Source: a virus. From it: a stretch of 42,038 nucleotides of DNA. Location of the stretch: IMG/VR virus record IMGVR_UViG_3300005253_000482, positions 1-42,038 of that record. The stretch is one strand, 5' to 3'. Of this stretch, positions 1-8,571 are shown piece after piece. The notes beneath the pieces were generated by a model. It saw only the letters and a list, made by a program, of their open reading frames with translations. It was not told the origin of the DNA and did no database searches. The position numbers and the translations under genes are program-made. Numbering within the stretch: position 1 is the stretch's first letter; the number at the start of each line of letters is the position of its first letter.

Positions 1-2961
1 GTCGGCTGGTTAAAAGACCCATTCAAGGCAATGGAGGCTTATGAGGCAGTAGCAAACAGGGTTCTATATTATGAACCGATGCTGCAAATGATAGCCACGA
101 TAGCCAATAATCCTCTGACTCACCCGACAGCCAGCAGATACTTAAAGGACTATTCCAGAAGAATGACGGGGGAACAATCCAAGTTTGACCAGGATGCAAA
201 CGTAACTCTGGCTGAGTTCGGTAGAATGATTGAGAAGCTGCCAGGTGGTGAGAAGGTATCCAAGTATTTCACCCAGGGTAATGCTGCTGGTATGGCTTCT
301 TATCACCTGACAAGTGCTTTATATACGCTATGGTTGGGTGGTAAAGCTACGTCTGCTATAAGGAATCTTAGTCAACACACTCTTATAATCGGGGAAGTTG
401 GACCAACAAACTTTGCAAAAGGTATAGCTCTACGATTCACAGAGGAGGGGAAGAGAGCCTTAGATCATTCATTGACATGGCGTTCTCGTAGAGCTGCATT
501 TATACCAGGAATAGACGATTCATTTGTAGCAGGTTGGACAGATAAATTCAGGGAAGTGGCACTATTTATGTTCCGAGAAGCAGATGCTCAGAATGTTAAG
601 GATGCTTACTTGGCTGGATTCGCAGAGGCAAAAAGTGATTTCCCTGATGCCAATCCCCAATTATGGTATGACAGGGGGGATGAGGTGGCTGCTGATACGC
701 AGTATTTATATACAAAGATGAACAGCATGGCAGTATCTCAGACCTCACTCGGCAGGGTATTCTCGGTGCTGACTACTTGGTCTGTAAACTGGATGGAGTT
801 GATGACGAAGTGGGTTAGTCGCAGGCCATCGCAGGTTTATCTACGGTACACAAAGGAAACGGGCAGGACACCACCCAAGAAGAACTGGTCGCAGACATAT
901 AAATCCATTGTGATGTACATGATAATAGTAGGGCTTGGTTATGTGCTCAAAGAAAGAACTAGACTGAAGGCATGGGAGTATACGGGCATAACCTCCATAA
1001 GATATTTAGCTGATGTGGCTGGTGGTGACTTTCCTGGGTTGCAAGCTCCCGGCGCTATCGCAAGTATGATAGCTGGTTTTATAACTGATGATGAAAGAAT
1101 GATGAAGTCTGGTTGGGCTAGTGCCAAGTCCACGTTTATCCCTGGTATAGCCAAGCAACTGGATTATGTTGCCTCTGGCGAGAGGGATTGGCTGACGCTA
1201 CTCTTATATCTTGAGGGCAAAGATTATTACATCACGCAGTTAAAGACTAGATGGGAGAAGGGCTGGAAGGATTACGAAGCTATTACAGTTGCCAAGGAGC
1301 GGAGCGACTATAGGGAAAACAATCCACTAATCGAAGCCCAGATGTTTATTACAAGCAAGTTCACCACACTTTCCACAGAGGAAGCTAGGGCGGAAGTTCT
1401 CAGGATAATCGAGAAGAATAATCTGGATACCGAATTGATAGATGGTTATGAAAAGGTGTTTGGGGTTGATACTGATGAGAAGTTTGCTACCTTCAGGAAA
1501 ACACTTGGGGAAGTGGAGCTTGACGATGAAGGTAATCAGAAGGTTAAGGATAATGGCGAACTAGATTACTTCACCACATCCAACTTTGCCTCGGAAGTCA
1601 ACAAACTAGAGAAGGTTGTCGGCAGATACAAGATAGAGAAAGACGGCAATGCACTGGCGATAGAATATCTCAGGGCTAAGGACTTATTTGTTCAATACGA
1701 GAGTCTTACCGAGGATGATGCGAGAACCTTATACCGACAGCAGTTTCCCGATGTTGAGGCAAGTTTATATCTCTGGGGCAAGATTGGGTCATTCAAGAAC
1801 CCCAAGAGTGCCGAGATTCTACTAGGTCTGATGGAGAAATATAAGATACCACCGGAGTCGGTGCCCGCTTTTCTTGATAATCCAGAGAAGTATGATGAAT
1901 TATTTACCCAGAAGTTCGAGTTACAGAAGAAGTCGTTTGACCTGGATACCCAGTATGAGAACTACGGTAATGAGGAATCGCCGCTCTACATTGAGGACGA
2001 GGAGTTACGCAAAGAAGCAAGAGCTAAACTAAAAGAGGATAATCCTAATTGGGTAGCTGACTTAAGAAGGATAGAGGCTATTGACCATGGTGCCATACCA
2101 GAGATTATAGAGAGTTGGTCTGAACGGGGCAAAGCCATTGATGAGTTCGGGGCGGGTAGCTCTGAGGCCAAGGTCTGGCTTGTTGATAACAAGGATGTAT
2201 GGGACTGGGCATTGGAGCAGGAGATATTGACAGACGATGGCAGTGATTGGAATGTCCCTGTCCTGAGAATCAATGTGGAAATGGCGACTCTGGTAGAGGA
2301 TTCCGCACAATACAATCTCCTAAAACGCAAAAAGGAAGCCTACACTGAGGGTTTTGCTGAAACCGAAATAGATAATTATGTGGCTTACTATGAATTACCA
2401 GTTGAAGGATACCGACAAGAACGATTTTTAATCGAGAACCCTGTCTTTGGGAAGGCAATGCAAGAGCTCAAGGGAATTGATATTCCTAAGAAAGTTCCAT
2501 CCGAGCAATACGATATTCTATTAGAAAAAGAAGATAAGACTCCTGAAGATGAACGTAGGATGGAGGCTTATAAGACATACTTCCCTGAAGAGTATATTGA
2601 CGCCTATGTGGACTGGTATGAGAATCCCAGAAAAGACTACGAAGATGACTGGTTCCTTCAGGAGAATAAAGAATTCTATAGAGCCATGGTATCAGAGGGT
2701 ATTTTGCAGAAGCGAGACTTTAGTAAGGTTCCAACTAGGAAAGTTTATGAGCACTACTTAATTTACACTGGACTCCCACTAGGTCAAACCAGGTTAGATT
2801 ATCGGGCACAGAATCCTGACCTTGAGGAATGGCTTGTAGAGGTTAAGAGATACACACCACTAGAAGGTAGGGGCGATGTGGGAGCTGATATATCACGCTT
2901 TGAACAACTATCAGAGGATATAGCTGAAAGTTTAGAGCGGATAAAAGCACTCGGAGAATAA
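1..2961 (+). CDS. Giant virion protein B, 3' part (5' end outside window)
   Basis: Open from the first base in frame 1; 986 codons to a TAA, so the start lies outside the window. It is a clear paralogue of the giant protein at 37082-42038: the 19-residue stretch starting RGDEVAADTQ is identical in both (673-729 here, 40394-40450 there), and blocks such as NLSQHTLII, WRSRRAAF and NWMELMTKW also match. The C-terminal third carries degenerate repeats around an R-x-x-N-P core. It lies just before scaffold and coat genes. By position and size it is probably an internal or ejected virion protein of a short-tailed phage, or a large multi-domain polyvalent protein; I recognise no enzymatic motif. Role is inference. 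Confidence 0.85.
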   Translation, partial: VGWLKDPFKAMEAYEAVANRVLYYEPMLQMIATIANNPLTHPTASRYLKDYSRRMTGEQSKFDQDANVTLAEFGRMIEKLPGGEKVSKYFTQGNAAGMASYHLTSALYTLWLGGKATSAIRNLSQHTLIIGEVGPTNFAKGIALRFTEEGKRALDHSLTWRSRRAAFIPGIDDSFVAGWTDKFREVALFMFREADAQNVKDAYLAGFAEAKSDFPDANPQLWYDRGDEVAADTQYLYTKMNSMAVSQTSLGRVFSVLTTWSVNWMELMTKWVSRRPSQVYLRYTKETGRTPPKKNWSQTYKSIVMYMIIVGLGYVLKERTRLKAWEYTGITSIRYLADVAGGDFPGLQAPGAIASMIAGFITDDERMMKSGWASAKSTFIPGIAKQLDYVASGERDWLTLLLYLEGKDYYITQLKTRWEKGWKDYEAITVAKERSDYRENNPLIEAQMFITSKFTTLSTEEARAEVLRIIEKNNLDTELIDGYEKVFGVDTDEKFATFRKTLGEVELDDEGNQKVKDNGELDYFTTSNFASEVNKLEKVVGRYKIEKDGNALAIEYLRAKDLFVQYESLTEDDARTLYRQQFPDVEASLYLWGKIGSFKNPKSAEILLGLMEKYKIPPESVPAFLDNPEKYDELFTQKFELQKKSFDLDTQYENYGNEESPLYIEDEELRKEARAKLKEDNPNWVADLRRIEAIDHGAIPEIIESWSERGKAIDEFGAGSSEAKVWLVDNKDVWDWALEQEILTDDGSDWNVPVLRINVEMATLVEDSAQYNLLKRKKEAYTEGFAETEIDNYVAYYELPVEGYRQERFLIENPVFGKAMQELKGIDIPKKVPSEQYDILLEKEDKTPEDERRMEAYKTYFPEEYIDAYVDWYENPRKDYEDDWFLQENKEFYRAMVSEGILQKRDFSKVPTRKVYEHYLIYTGLPLGQTRLDYRAQNPDLEEWLVEVKRYTPLEGRGDVGADISRFEQLSEDIAESLERIKALGE

Positions 2962-2975
2962 GGCTGTACTACCCA

Positions 2976-3003
2976 TTGTGGTATTTATATAGCAGAATAC
3001 AAT
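2976..3003 (+). promoter_or_regulatory. Weak possible promoter before scaffold-coat genes
   Basis: TTGTGG (2976-2981), 16 nt spacer, TACAAT (2998-3003), lying between the giant protein stop and the scaffold start. The -10 is good, the -35 poor. Read-through from upstream could equally drive these genes. Confidence 0.25.
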
Positions 3004-3024
3004 ATATAGGAGGAAAACTGAATC

Positions 3025-3738
3025 ATGGACGGAACTGAAGAACGCGAGAACTCTTCTCAAGGTGGGGACTCTCCTGGCGAACAGAAGGGAACTTCAGAAA
3101 CACCCCAAACTTTTACCAAGGACTCAGAGGCAAAGGCGGTACTGGATGCCCTGTCTACTGCTGGTAGGGATGCCAAAACTATTAAGGACAAGACTGCTGA
3201 GGCAGAACGAATCCTCACTGATGCTAAGAAGCTAAGTGACGGCACTAAGGTAGAGCGAGAACAGTGGCAGAAGGACAGAGATGAGGCAGAGCGTGAAGCT
3301 GTCCGCGATGACCATGAAGCTCTGAAATCGCTTACAGAAAGACAGAGGCAGAGGAATGAGGCAACCAAACTTGCCAAAGAGAGATCTGAACTGGACACTG
3401 AGAAGGCAAAGCATCAAGAAAGTATCACTGCTGACAAGGAGCAAATAAGGGTTTTTAACAGAACCCAACTTGCTGCCGAGATAGCTGTGTCTAAAGGTGT
3501 TAATGTAGACACTATTCTCAATCTCGCCAAGGATGACTCTCGTGAAGCAATGGAGGCTGTAGCCAATGTCCTATCAAAGACGCCAGAGAAACCGCCCTTG
3601 AAATCTGACGATGGTACAACTCTTGGGGGTGGCGCATCATTTGAGCAGATTAGGGATGCGATGATTAAGCACCCTAGTAATGATGCCATTATGAAGCGCT
3701 ATATCGAAGCAAAAGCTGAGAGAGACAAAAATAGATAG
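3025..3738 (+). CDS. Capsid scaffolding protein
   Basis: 237 aa, strongly charged. Residues about 35-145 are rich in Lys, Glu, Asp, Gln and Ala in heptad-like spacing, predicting a long coiled coil; the N-terminus is acidic and Ser/Gly-rich and the C-terminus ends in a short basic helix, as scaffolds use to grip the coat. It is placed immediately before the coat gene (11 nt apart), the usual scaffold position. ATG has AGGAGG 11 nt upstream. It would direct procapsid assembly and leave before packaging. Identification rests on composition and position. Confidence 0.8.
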   Translation: MDGTEERENSSQGGDSPGEQKGTSETPQTFTKDSEAKAVLDALSTAGRDAKTIKDKTAEAERILTDAKKLSDGTKVEREQWQKDRDEAEREAVRDDHEALKSLTERQRQRNEATKLAKERSELDTEKAKHQESITADKEQIRVFNRTQLAAEIAVSKGVNVDTILNLAKDDSREAMEAVANVLSKTPEKPPLKSDDGTTLGGGASFEQIRDAMIKHPSNDAIMKRYIEAKAERDKNR

Positions 3739-3749
3739 GAGGAAATAAG

Positions 3750-4640
3750 ATGGCTATAACGACTGATACAGTCTTAGCCGACACTGTTCCTACCGTCCTG
3801 GAGAAAGCCAGGTTTACCCAGCGATTCAAAGCTGTTATGGCTTCACTATGCTGGAATATCCGGAAGGAACTCCATGACGGAAAGAACGTAAATGTGCCCT
3901 ACTTTGGCACAGTCGTGGCTTCTTCACTAACTGAAGGCGTGGACATGGCCGATTCTGAGGATATGGAAGACACCTTAGTTACCATTACCCCTGCAGAAGT
4001 TGGCTGTAAAATAATCCTGACCGACAAGTTAGTGAGGGACAACAACGAGGACATCAAGGGAGCCGCAGGTCGTATTCTCGGTGAGGCTATGGAGTATAAG
4101 AGAGATGTCGACTTACTAGGTCAACTTGATGATGCCACAACCTCACTTGGTAGCACTAGCACAACTGGAACGATGGGAGCTATTGCTGCTGCCCGGGCAC
4201 TTCTAAGTGGTAATGCTGTTTCTGCTGGTGGGCCAGCACCAATGCCCTATGCCTTTGTGCATCATCCCTTCGCACTACTTGACCTTGTTGATGTGCTAAC
4301 CCCGGTTCAAACACTATCATGGTATCCGCAAGCCACTCAGGTGCCCTCACTTGCTGATGAGGTTTTACGCAACTACACCATGGGGAAATTGTTTGGGATG
4401 CCAGTTATAGAAGACGGCAATTTAGACATCTCAACCAGCAGCTCTGGCAAGGGTGGTGTATTCGCTACTGGTGAAGGGGGAGCTTTAATACTTGCCACTG
4501 CCGATGAATGGTCGATTGAGCCTGAGCGTGATGCTTCCCTGCGAGCTACTGAACTTAATGTCGTAGGTGAGTATGGCGTGGGCGAATATCTGGCAGGCTG
4601 GATGGTGGAGATTCTTTGGGATGCGACAACCCCCGCATGA
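3750..4640 (+). CDS. Major capsid (coat) protein
   Basis: 296 aa, typical size for an HK97-fold coat protein. Features seen: N-terminal helix-rich segment (residues 1-50), the segment around YFGTVVASSLTEG as the start of an E-loop-like region, a P-domain-like helix around GRILGEAMEYKRDVDLL, and a C-terminal beta-rich region ending EYLAGWMVEILWD. It directly follows the scaffold with an AGGAGG site 8 nt before ATG. It forms the icosahedral shell. Fold assignment is from family pattern and context; no close relative was identified. Confidence 0.85.
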   Translation: MAITTDTVLADTVPTVLEKARFTQRFKAVMASLCWNIRKELHDGKNVNVPYFGTVVASSLTEGVDMADSEDMEDTLVTITPAEVGCKIILTDKLVRDNNEDIKGAAGRILGEAMEYKRDVDLLGQLDDATTSLGSTSTTGTMGAIAAARALLSGNAVSAGGPAPMPYAFVHHPFALLDLVDVLTPVQTLSWYPQATQVPSLADEVLRNYTMGKLFGMPVIEDGNLDISTSSSGKGGVFATGEGGALILATADEWSIEPERDASLRATELNVVGEYGVGEYLAGWMVEILWDATTPA

Positions 4641-4658
4641 GTTGTAGGGGTTAGGATA

Positions 4659-4687
4659 TTGACATTATCACTCCGATATGCTATACT
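4659..4687 (+). promoter_or_regulatory. Consensus sigma70 promoter of HNH gene
   Basis: TTGACA (4659-4664), exactly 17 nt, TATACT (4682-4687). The predicted start near 4694 leaves a short leader containing AAGGAGG before ATG 4709. An independent promoter inside the virion operon lets the nuclease gene be expressed early. Confidence 0.85.
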
Positions 4688-4708
4688 GAAATAAAAGGAG
4701 GTATAGCA

Positions 4709-5227
4709 ATGAGGAGAAACCTGAAATGCAAAAACTGTGGAGCTGAATTTGAGAGTACACGAAGCGATGCTAAGTGGTGTGGTGAATGTAGAAAAAGACG
4801 GATGCGAGAAGGGTTATCCACTATTTGCCCTGATTGCGGAAATACCAAATATACTACATCACACCGATGCCAGTCCTGTGAAAACAAGCATCGTGCCCAA
4901 AAGGGCGAGAGGTCTTGGAACTGGAAAGGCGGTAGAGGCAAACATAAAGGGGGCTATGTCATTATTCTCAAGCCTCAAGGATATGAAAACCTTAAACACC
5001 GTTATGTCTTTGAGCATCGAGTCATCTGGGAAAAAGCGAATGGCAAGTTACCTGAAGGTTATGTCATACATCACCTTAATGGTATCAAGGATGATAACCG
5101 CCTTGAGAACCTTGTTCCTCTTCCCCGTTCAGCACATTCAGGGTCAACAGTACTCAATGTCTTCAAATCTCGCATCCGAGAACTGGAGTCGCAAATCAGG
5201 GCGCTTCAGTCAACCACACCTGCTTGA
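4709..5227 (+). CDS. HNH homing-type endonuclease with zinc knuckles
   Basis: 172 aa. N-terminal CxxC pairs at residues 7/10, 24/27, 40/43 and 54/57 form zinc knuckles for DNA binding. The HNH core is YVFEHRVIW followed by HHLNGIKDDNRLENLV (residues 111-126; catalytic His pair and Asn residues). The C-terminus (140-168) is a short coiled coil. Free-standing enzymes of this kind nick or cut a site in a phage lacking the gene and spread by repair. It is wedged between coat and decoration genes with its own promoter, and is paralogous to the HNH gene at 9637 over the catalytic and coiled-coil parts. Confidence 0.92.
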   Translation: MRRNLKCKNCGAEFESTRSDAKWCGECRKRRMREGLSTICPDCGNTKYTTSHRCQSCENKHRAQKGERSWNWKGGRGKHKGGYVIILKPQGYENLKHRYVFEHRVIWEKANGKLPEGYVIHHLNGIKDDNRLENLVPLPRSAHSGSTVLNVFKSRIRELESQIRALQSTTPA

Positions 5228-5254
5228 TAAAAGAAGGAAAAAGGAGGAAATAAA

Positions 5255-5995
5255 ATGAGTTTTCCAGTTACAGGAAGAGCAACCTTTGAGGGTTTATATG
5301 CTGCCCCAACTGTCACAGCCACTGCCACAATAGGTGAGGTGAGAGAAGATGAAATGGGCGGAAGGTGGAGATACTGCAAGGCTGGTGCCGCCATAGCTCA
5401 ACCATTACTTGGTATGGGAGCTTTTGCTACGTATACATCGGTCACACCAGCCATAACTGCCGTTGGGTTACTTACTATGGCTTACACTGGTTCAGGTGAC
5501 GCATCTTGTACTGTTGACCAGTATGCCAATGGCACAATCATCATCGGTGCTGCTGCGGCTAATAGGCGCATCTATCATATCAAGGGGAATATTGTAAGCG
5601 CCGATACGACTGGGACACTAACTTTTTATCACCCAGTACGATACGCAATGGCAGGAACAGAATGGGCTACAATAAACCCCTGCCCCTATGCGGATGTACG
5701 ACCAATGGCTTCAGATGGGTATAGGAGTGTAGTCTGTTTCCCGTTACAACCAGTCACTAGCGGGTACTACTTCTGGGCTAAGACCAGAGGTTTGTGCTTT
5801 GGTACGGTGGCAAGCACTACTCCTGGTGCTGCTGCCGATGATAGGGCACTCGCCTTCAATAGGGATGGTGCACTTATCATGGTTGATGAGGCTTGGGGTA
5901 AATCAACACCGAACTCCATGCAATACGCCGGTTACTTGGTTGAAAAAACTGCTTCAGGTGATGGCGACCAAAGTTTCATGCTCCAACTAGAATGA
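5255..5995 (+). CDS. Probable capsid decoration / head protein
   Basis: 246 aa, rich in Ala, Thr, Gly and small hydrophobics with alternating beta-strand pattern and few charged residues; no signal peptide or enzyme motif. It follows the coat gene (separated only by the HNH insertion) with a clean AGGAGGAAATAAA site before ATG, the place where decoration or minor head proteins usually lie. Would coat the shell surface. Function is inferred from position and composition only. Confidence 0.6.
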   Translation: MSFPVTGRATFEGLYAAPTVTATATIGEVREDEMGGRWRYCKAGAAIAQPLLGMGAFATYTSVTPAITAVGLLTMAYTGSGDASCTVDQYANGTIIIGAAAANRRIYHIKGNIVSADTTGTLTFYHPVRYAMAGTEWATINPCPYADVRPMASDGYRSVVCFPLQPVTSGYYFWAKTRGLCFGTVASTTPGAAADDRALAFNRDGALIMVDEAWGKSTPNSMQYAGYLVEKTASGDGDQSFMLQLE

Positions 5996-6008
5996 GCAAA
6001 AGGCTTTT

Positions 6009-6042
6009 GGGGGCAAGCCTAAAGGTAGAAATACCAGCCCCC
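6009..6042 (+). promoter_or_regulatory. Two-tier RNA hairpin with GAAA tetraloop
   Basis: Outer stem GGGGGC (6009-6014) with GCCCCC (6037-6042); inner stem GGTA (6024-6027) with TACC (6032-6035) closed by a GAAA tetraloop. It ends 19 nt before the next ATG and is not followed by a T-run, so it is not a standard terminator; an mRNA stability or processing element is possible. Confidence 0.5.
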
Positions 6043-6061
6043 GCTAGAAAGAGAGGTGTCT

Positions 6062-6496
6062 ATGAAAGTAACTCCAGCTATCGAGGCTGCTGGGTATGGT
6101 AGGAGTGGTGATATCGGGGGACTTCCCAGACAGACCTACTACACACCAGATGGTAGAACTATTAGGGCTATACCTTCTTTAAGAGAGTATGTCAGGAAAA
6201 AGGATGGCAAGGTTGTAGAGACAGGCACCAGGGATGCCAACTTTGATAAGGGATGGCTACCGGTGATGCCTACTGACCTCAAGCCTCACTGTCCTCATTG
6301 TGGGGAATGGCACGATAATCAGGAGGAAGTTGATGCCTGTGCTCTTGAGATAAAGAAACGAACTGCATGGGGAGTTAGGCTGGCAAAGAAGGTCAGAAAG
6401 CAAGAGTCCGATGATATAACCAGCTTGAAGGAAGAGGTAGCCGAACTAAAAGAGATGCTTGAGAAGGCATTGGAGGTGAAGAGTGAAAAAACTTAA
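6062..6496 (+). CDS. Hypothetical protein with zinc-finger-like motif and coiled coil
   Basis: 144 aa from ATG 6062, which has AGAGAGG five nt upstream; an in-frame GTG at 6056 lies on top of that site and is less likely. Residues about 76-95 hold HCPHCGEWHDNQEEVDACA, a Cys/His cluster fit for one zinc ion; residues 115-140 form a charged coiled coil. It lies in the head gene block. I do not recognise the family; a minor structural or assembly role is possible. Confidence 0.7.
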   Translation: MKVTPAIEAAGYGRSGDIGGLPRQTYYTPDGRTIRAIPSLREYVRKKDGKVVETGTRDANFDKGWLPVMPTDLKPHCPHCGEWHDNQEEVDACALEIKKRTAWGVRLAKKVRKQESDDITSLKEEVAELKEMLEKALEVKSEKT

Positions 6497-6575
6497 AAGA
6501 TGGTGTCATAAATGTCTATCTTATGCTTGGAGCATTGATAATATATGCCTCAAGTGTGGAAGGGATAGAGGCTAA
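6483..6575 (+). CDS. Tiny CxxC...CxxC zinc-knuckle protein
   Basis: 30 aa from GTG, with GGAGG six nt upstream inside the previous gene. The peptide carries CHKC near the start and CLKC near the end, spaced like a zinc ribbon. Its TAA overlaps the next ATG (TAATG), so it is translationally coupled on both sides. Function unknown. Confidence 0.6.
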   Translation: MKKLKRWCHKCLSYAWSIDNICLKCGRDRG

Positions 6576-6955
6576 TGGGTAAGAAGCCGATGTTTATGTA
6601 TTGTGTTCTTTGCTCAAAGACCATTTTTTATCCCTTGGCTCATTGGTTAACGGGGACAAATATGTGTCTTAGGTGCAATGCCCTCTTAGGTAAATTGCCT
6701 AGACCAATCGAGCGGATAAAAAGGAAAGCCTTGGCTGTATACTATTTTTTCATACATGATTGGTATGTGGAAAAGGGATTTGCTCCTTATAACCTTAATG
6801 AGGCCCCCACGGTTGTTTTGCTTTGTCGTCACTGCCCTGCCACAAAGGTGGTTGGGATAGATAAAGTTGGGGAAAACGAAAAGGAAGCCATAAAAGCGAT
6901 TGTGGATTTATGCCAGATAAGAAATGTATTAAGGGGGAAAACATATTATGGGTAA
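6575..6955 (+). CDS. Hypothetical cysteine-rich protein
   Basis: 126 aa. CVLC (residues 10-13) and CLRC (31-34) make one zinc site and a later CRHC (about 83-86) lies before a conserved-looking IDKVGENEKEAIKAIVDLC tail. Start codon overlaps the stop of the 30 aa gene. The 3' end overlaps the next gene by 8 nt. No recognised family; composition suggests a soluble nucleic-acid or protein-binding factor. Confidence 0.65.
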   Translation: MGKKPMFMYCVLCSKTIFYPLAHWLTGTNMCLRCNALLGKLPRPIERIKRKALAVYYFFIHDWYVEKGFAPYNLNEAPTVVLLCRHCPATKVVGIDKVGENEKEAIKAIVDLCQIRNVLRGKTYYG

Positions 6956-7130
6956 ATTTCAATTTGAGAGGGATGCTGATTTTAGAGGGTATTGGATTGA
7001 AGGACTAGTTGCTTTTACTGCTATGCTTCGTAAACAAGAGCTACAGCCCTCGGAATACCAAAAAGAGATATTCATACCAGATACCCTTTTGAGAGAATTA
7101 GGCTGGACAAAGGAGGTGCGAGTTGGGTAA
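6948..7130 (+). CDS. Hypothetical protein, 60 aa
   Basis: Small soluble protein starting inside the end of the previous gene and overlapping the next by 8 nt. A GGGGG run lies about 10 nt before ATG. Not recognised. Confidence 0.55.
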   Translation: MGKFQFERDADFRGYWIEGLVAFTAMLRKQELQPSEYQKEIFIPDTLLRELGWTKEVRVG

Positions 7131-7449
7131 ATTTTTTAATCAGGTCATAATGCCTATGGGGAAAATCCCACTGGGCAAAATTAGGCGCAAGGATTCCTTG
7201 GAAGAATTGCGAACAAAGTTTAATGAGAAACAGGTCGAAACCAAACAAGCGCCACTTTATGTAAGCGATAAGGACAGAGCGAATGGCAAATCTATACATA
7301 GCACGGAGGGCGCCGAGACGGGGATTGCTCCTTCCACAGGGATTCAACAAAGCCAACCCCGCACTGATATTTCCACTAGACGGAGTGGACAGAAGCGAGT
7401 TAGACGAATTAGCAAGAGCGTTGTTGCAGAAACAAGGCATCACAAATGA
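7123..7449 (+). CDS. Hypothetical protein, TTG start, overlaps next gene
   Basis: 108 aa if started at TTG 7123, which has GGAGG six nt upstream. Residues 1-55 look like a normal basic/acidic protein; the part from 7283 on is Ser/Thr/Arg-rich as expected of an out-of-frame shadow of the next gene, which it overlaps by 167 nt. Either a true overlap or a sequence/recoding change joins the two into one product. Not recognised. Confidence 0.5.
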   Translation: MGKFFNQVIMPMGKIPLGKIRRKDSLEELRTKFNEKQVETKQAPLYVSDKDRANGKSIHSTEGAETGIAPSTGIQQSQPRTDISTRRSGQKRVRRISKSVVAETRHHK

Positions 7450-7630
7450 AGCTGATGTTCAGGCTGTAATTGAAAGTGCCGAAGCTGATTATGAGACGAG
7501 GCTAAAGGTTGGGGAAGCTCGCCGGGAGCTTCGTAGACTAATGGCTCTCAAAGCAGAGGGTGCAAAACTAATGCAAGTTGGCTTCCGTAAATGGAAGCAG
7601 GTTTTTGTTAGACCGATAAAAGGGAGGTGA
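7283..7630 (+). CDS. Hypothetical helical head-region protein
   Basis: 115 aa. The middle and C-terminal parts (from about residue 35) are helical and charged, with ESAEADYETRLKVGEARREL suggesting a coiled coil, and the C-terminus is basic. Ribosome site is weak, so the true start could lie in the frame upstream through a +1 shift. Not recognised; position suggests a virion or assembly role. Confidence 0.6.
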   Translation: MANLYIARRAPRRGLLLPQGFNKANPALIFPLDGVDRSELDELARALLQKQGITNEADVQAVIESAEADYETRLKVGEARRELRRLMALKAEGAKLMQVGFRKWKQVFVRPIKGR

Positions 7631-7634
7631 ATTT

Positions 7635-7952
7635 ATGAATTACCCACCGTATCCTGTAAGAATGGACCCCATGTGGAGGACTATATCCTTTGAACAGATT
7701 ACAGATATTAGTTCTGCTACTGGGCTCACCGATGGCAAATATAACGCAGCAGGTGTCCTCTATGCTCAGATTCAGGTTACAACCAGTGATATGCGTTACC
7801 GAACAGATGGAACCGACCCAACCAGCGCCATTGGTCCTTACACAGCAACGAATGGCATAATAGAGGTTTGGGGGCAGGATGATATGGCTGCCTTTCGTGC
7901 CATAGATTCAGCTGGAAGTTCAAAATTAGAAGTAACATACTTCGGACCATAA
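7635..7952 (+). CDS. Small virion accessory protein, beta-rich
   Basis: 105 aa beginning MNYPPYPVRMDPMWR, then an Ig-like beta pattern (YAQIQVTTSDMRYRTDGTD ... FRAIDSAGSSKLEVTYFG) resembling the small chitobiase-type beta domains often found in phage virion genes. GGGAGG lies upstream of ATG. Likely a minor structural or adhesion protein; inferred from fold-like pattern only. Confidence 0.6.
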   Translation: MNYPPYPVRMDPMWRTISFEQITDISSATGLTDGKYNAAGVLYAQIQVTTSDMRYRTDGTDPTSAIGPYTATNGIIEVWGQDDMAAFRAIDSAGSSKLEVTYFGP

Positions 7953-7970
7953 TAAGGAGGTAATAGAACG

Positions 7971-8561
7971 ATGGGAGTAAAAATAATTAGTGGGGGAGCA
8001 CCATCCCCAGCCGCCCAGATTTCACCACTACCCGTACAAGTTACAGGTGGGAATATAAATGTTCTTGAGGGAGCACCAGTCGCAGCTGTCTGGGCTGGGC
8101 CTAAGGGCTACTACGAAGTCAATGACAGACAGGTAACTACAACTAACCCAGGCACAACCTTTGTAGACCTCTCAGGTGCAACTGCCTCTGACGCAGCTAA
8201 AGCTGCTGGGGAATGGAGTGTTGCTAATAGGACTGCTTTTCTAGCCGAGTTTCCAGATGCTCGACCTGGCCTGTTGTACGGAATCATCTATGTTGCTTGG
8301 GGAAATTCCTATGGAACTATAGAAGATATGTATAATTTCGATACAACTTCTACTAGGTCATACCGTGATAGACAGAGTTGGGCATACACTAGCGGCTCAT
8401 TCTCGCTTGGCAAGTTATTTGAGCCAAAGACAAGTTCTGGTGGGATGTGGCAGATTACCTTTCCCAAGCCAGTACCATTCCACATGGGACTCCGAGTATC
8501 TTACGATAATGGGGTTGCTAGATACTACTTCTGTTATAGTTTAGACCCATCATTTGCTTAA
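7971..8561 (+). CDS. Hypothetical virion surface protein
   Basis: 196 aa with a short N-terminal segment PSPAAQISPLPVQVTGG like that of phage structural anchors, and a beta-rich body rich in Tyr, Trp, Ser and Gly (GGMWQITFPKPVPFHMGLRV). Strong AAGGAGG before ATG. Could be a head fibre or carbohydrate-binding protein. Function inferred from composition. Confidence 0.55.
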   Translation: MGVKIISGGAPSPAAQISPLPVQVTGGNINVLEGAPVAAVWAGPKGYYEVNDRQVTTTNPGTTFVDLSGATASDAAKAAGEWSVANRTAFLAEFPDARPGLLYGIIYVAWGNSYGTIEDMYNFDTTSTRSYRDRQSWAYTSGSFSLGKLFEPKTSSGGMWQITFPKPVPFHMGLRVSYDNGVARYYFCYSLDPSFA

Positions 8562-8571
8562 AAATAAAATA

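Noticed and set aside
4737-5258. 173-codon forward frame over the HNH gene
   Set aside because: It lies in another frame of a gene with intact zinc and HNH motifs and has no recognisable features.
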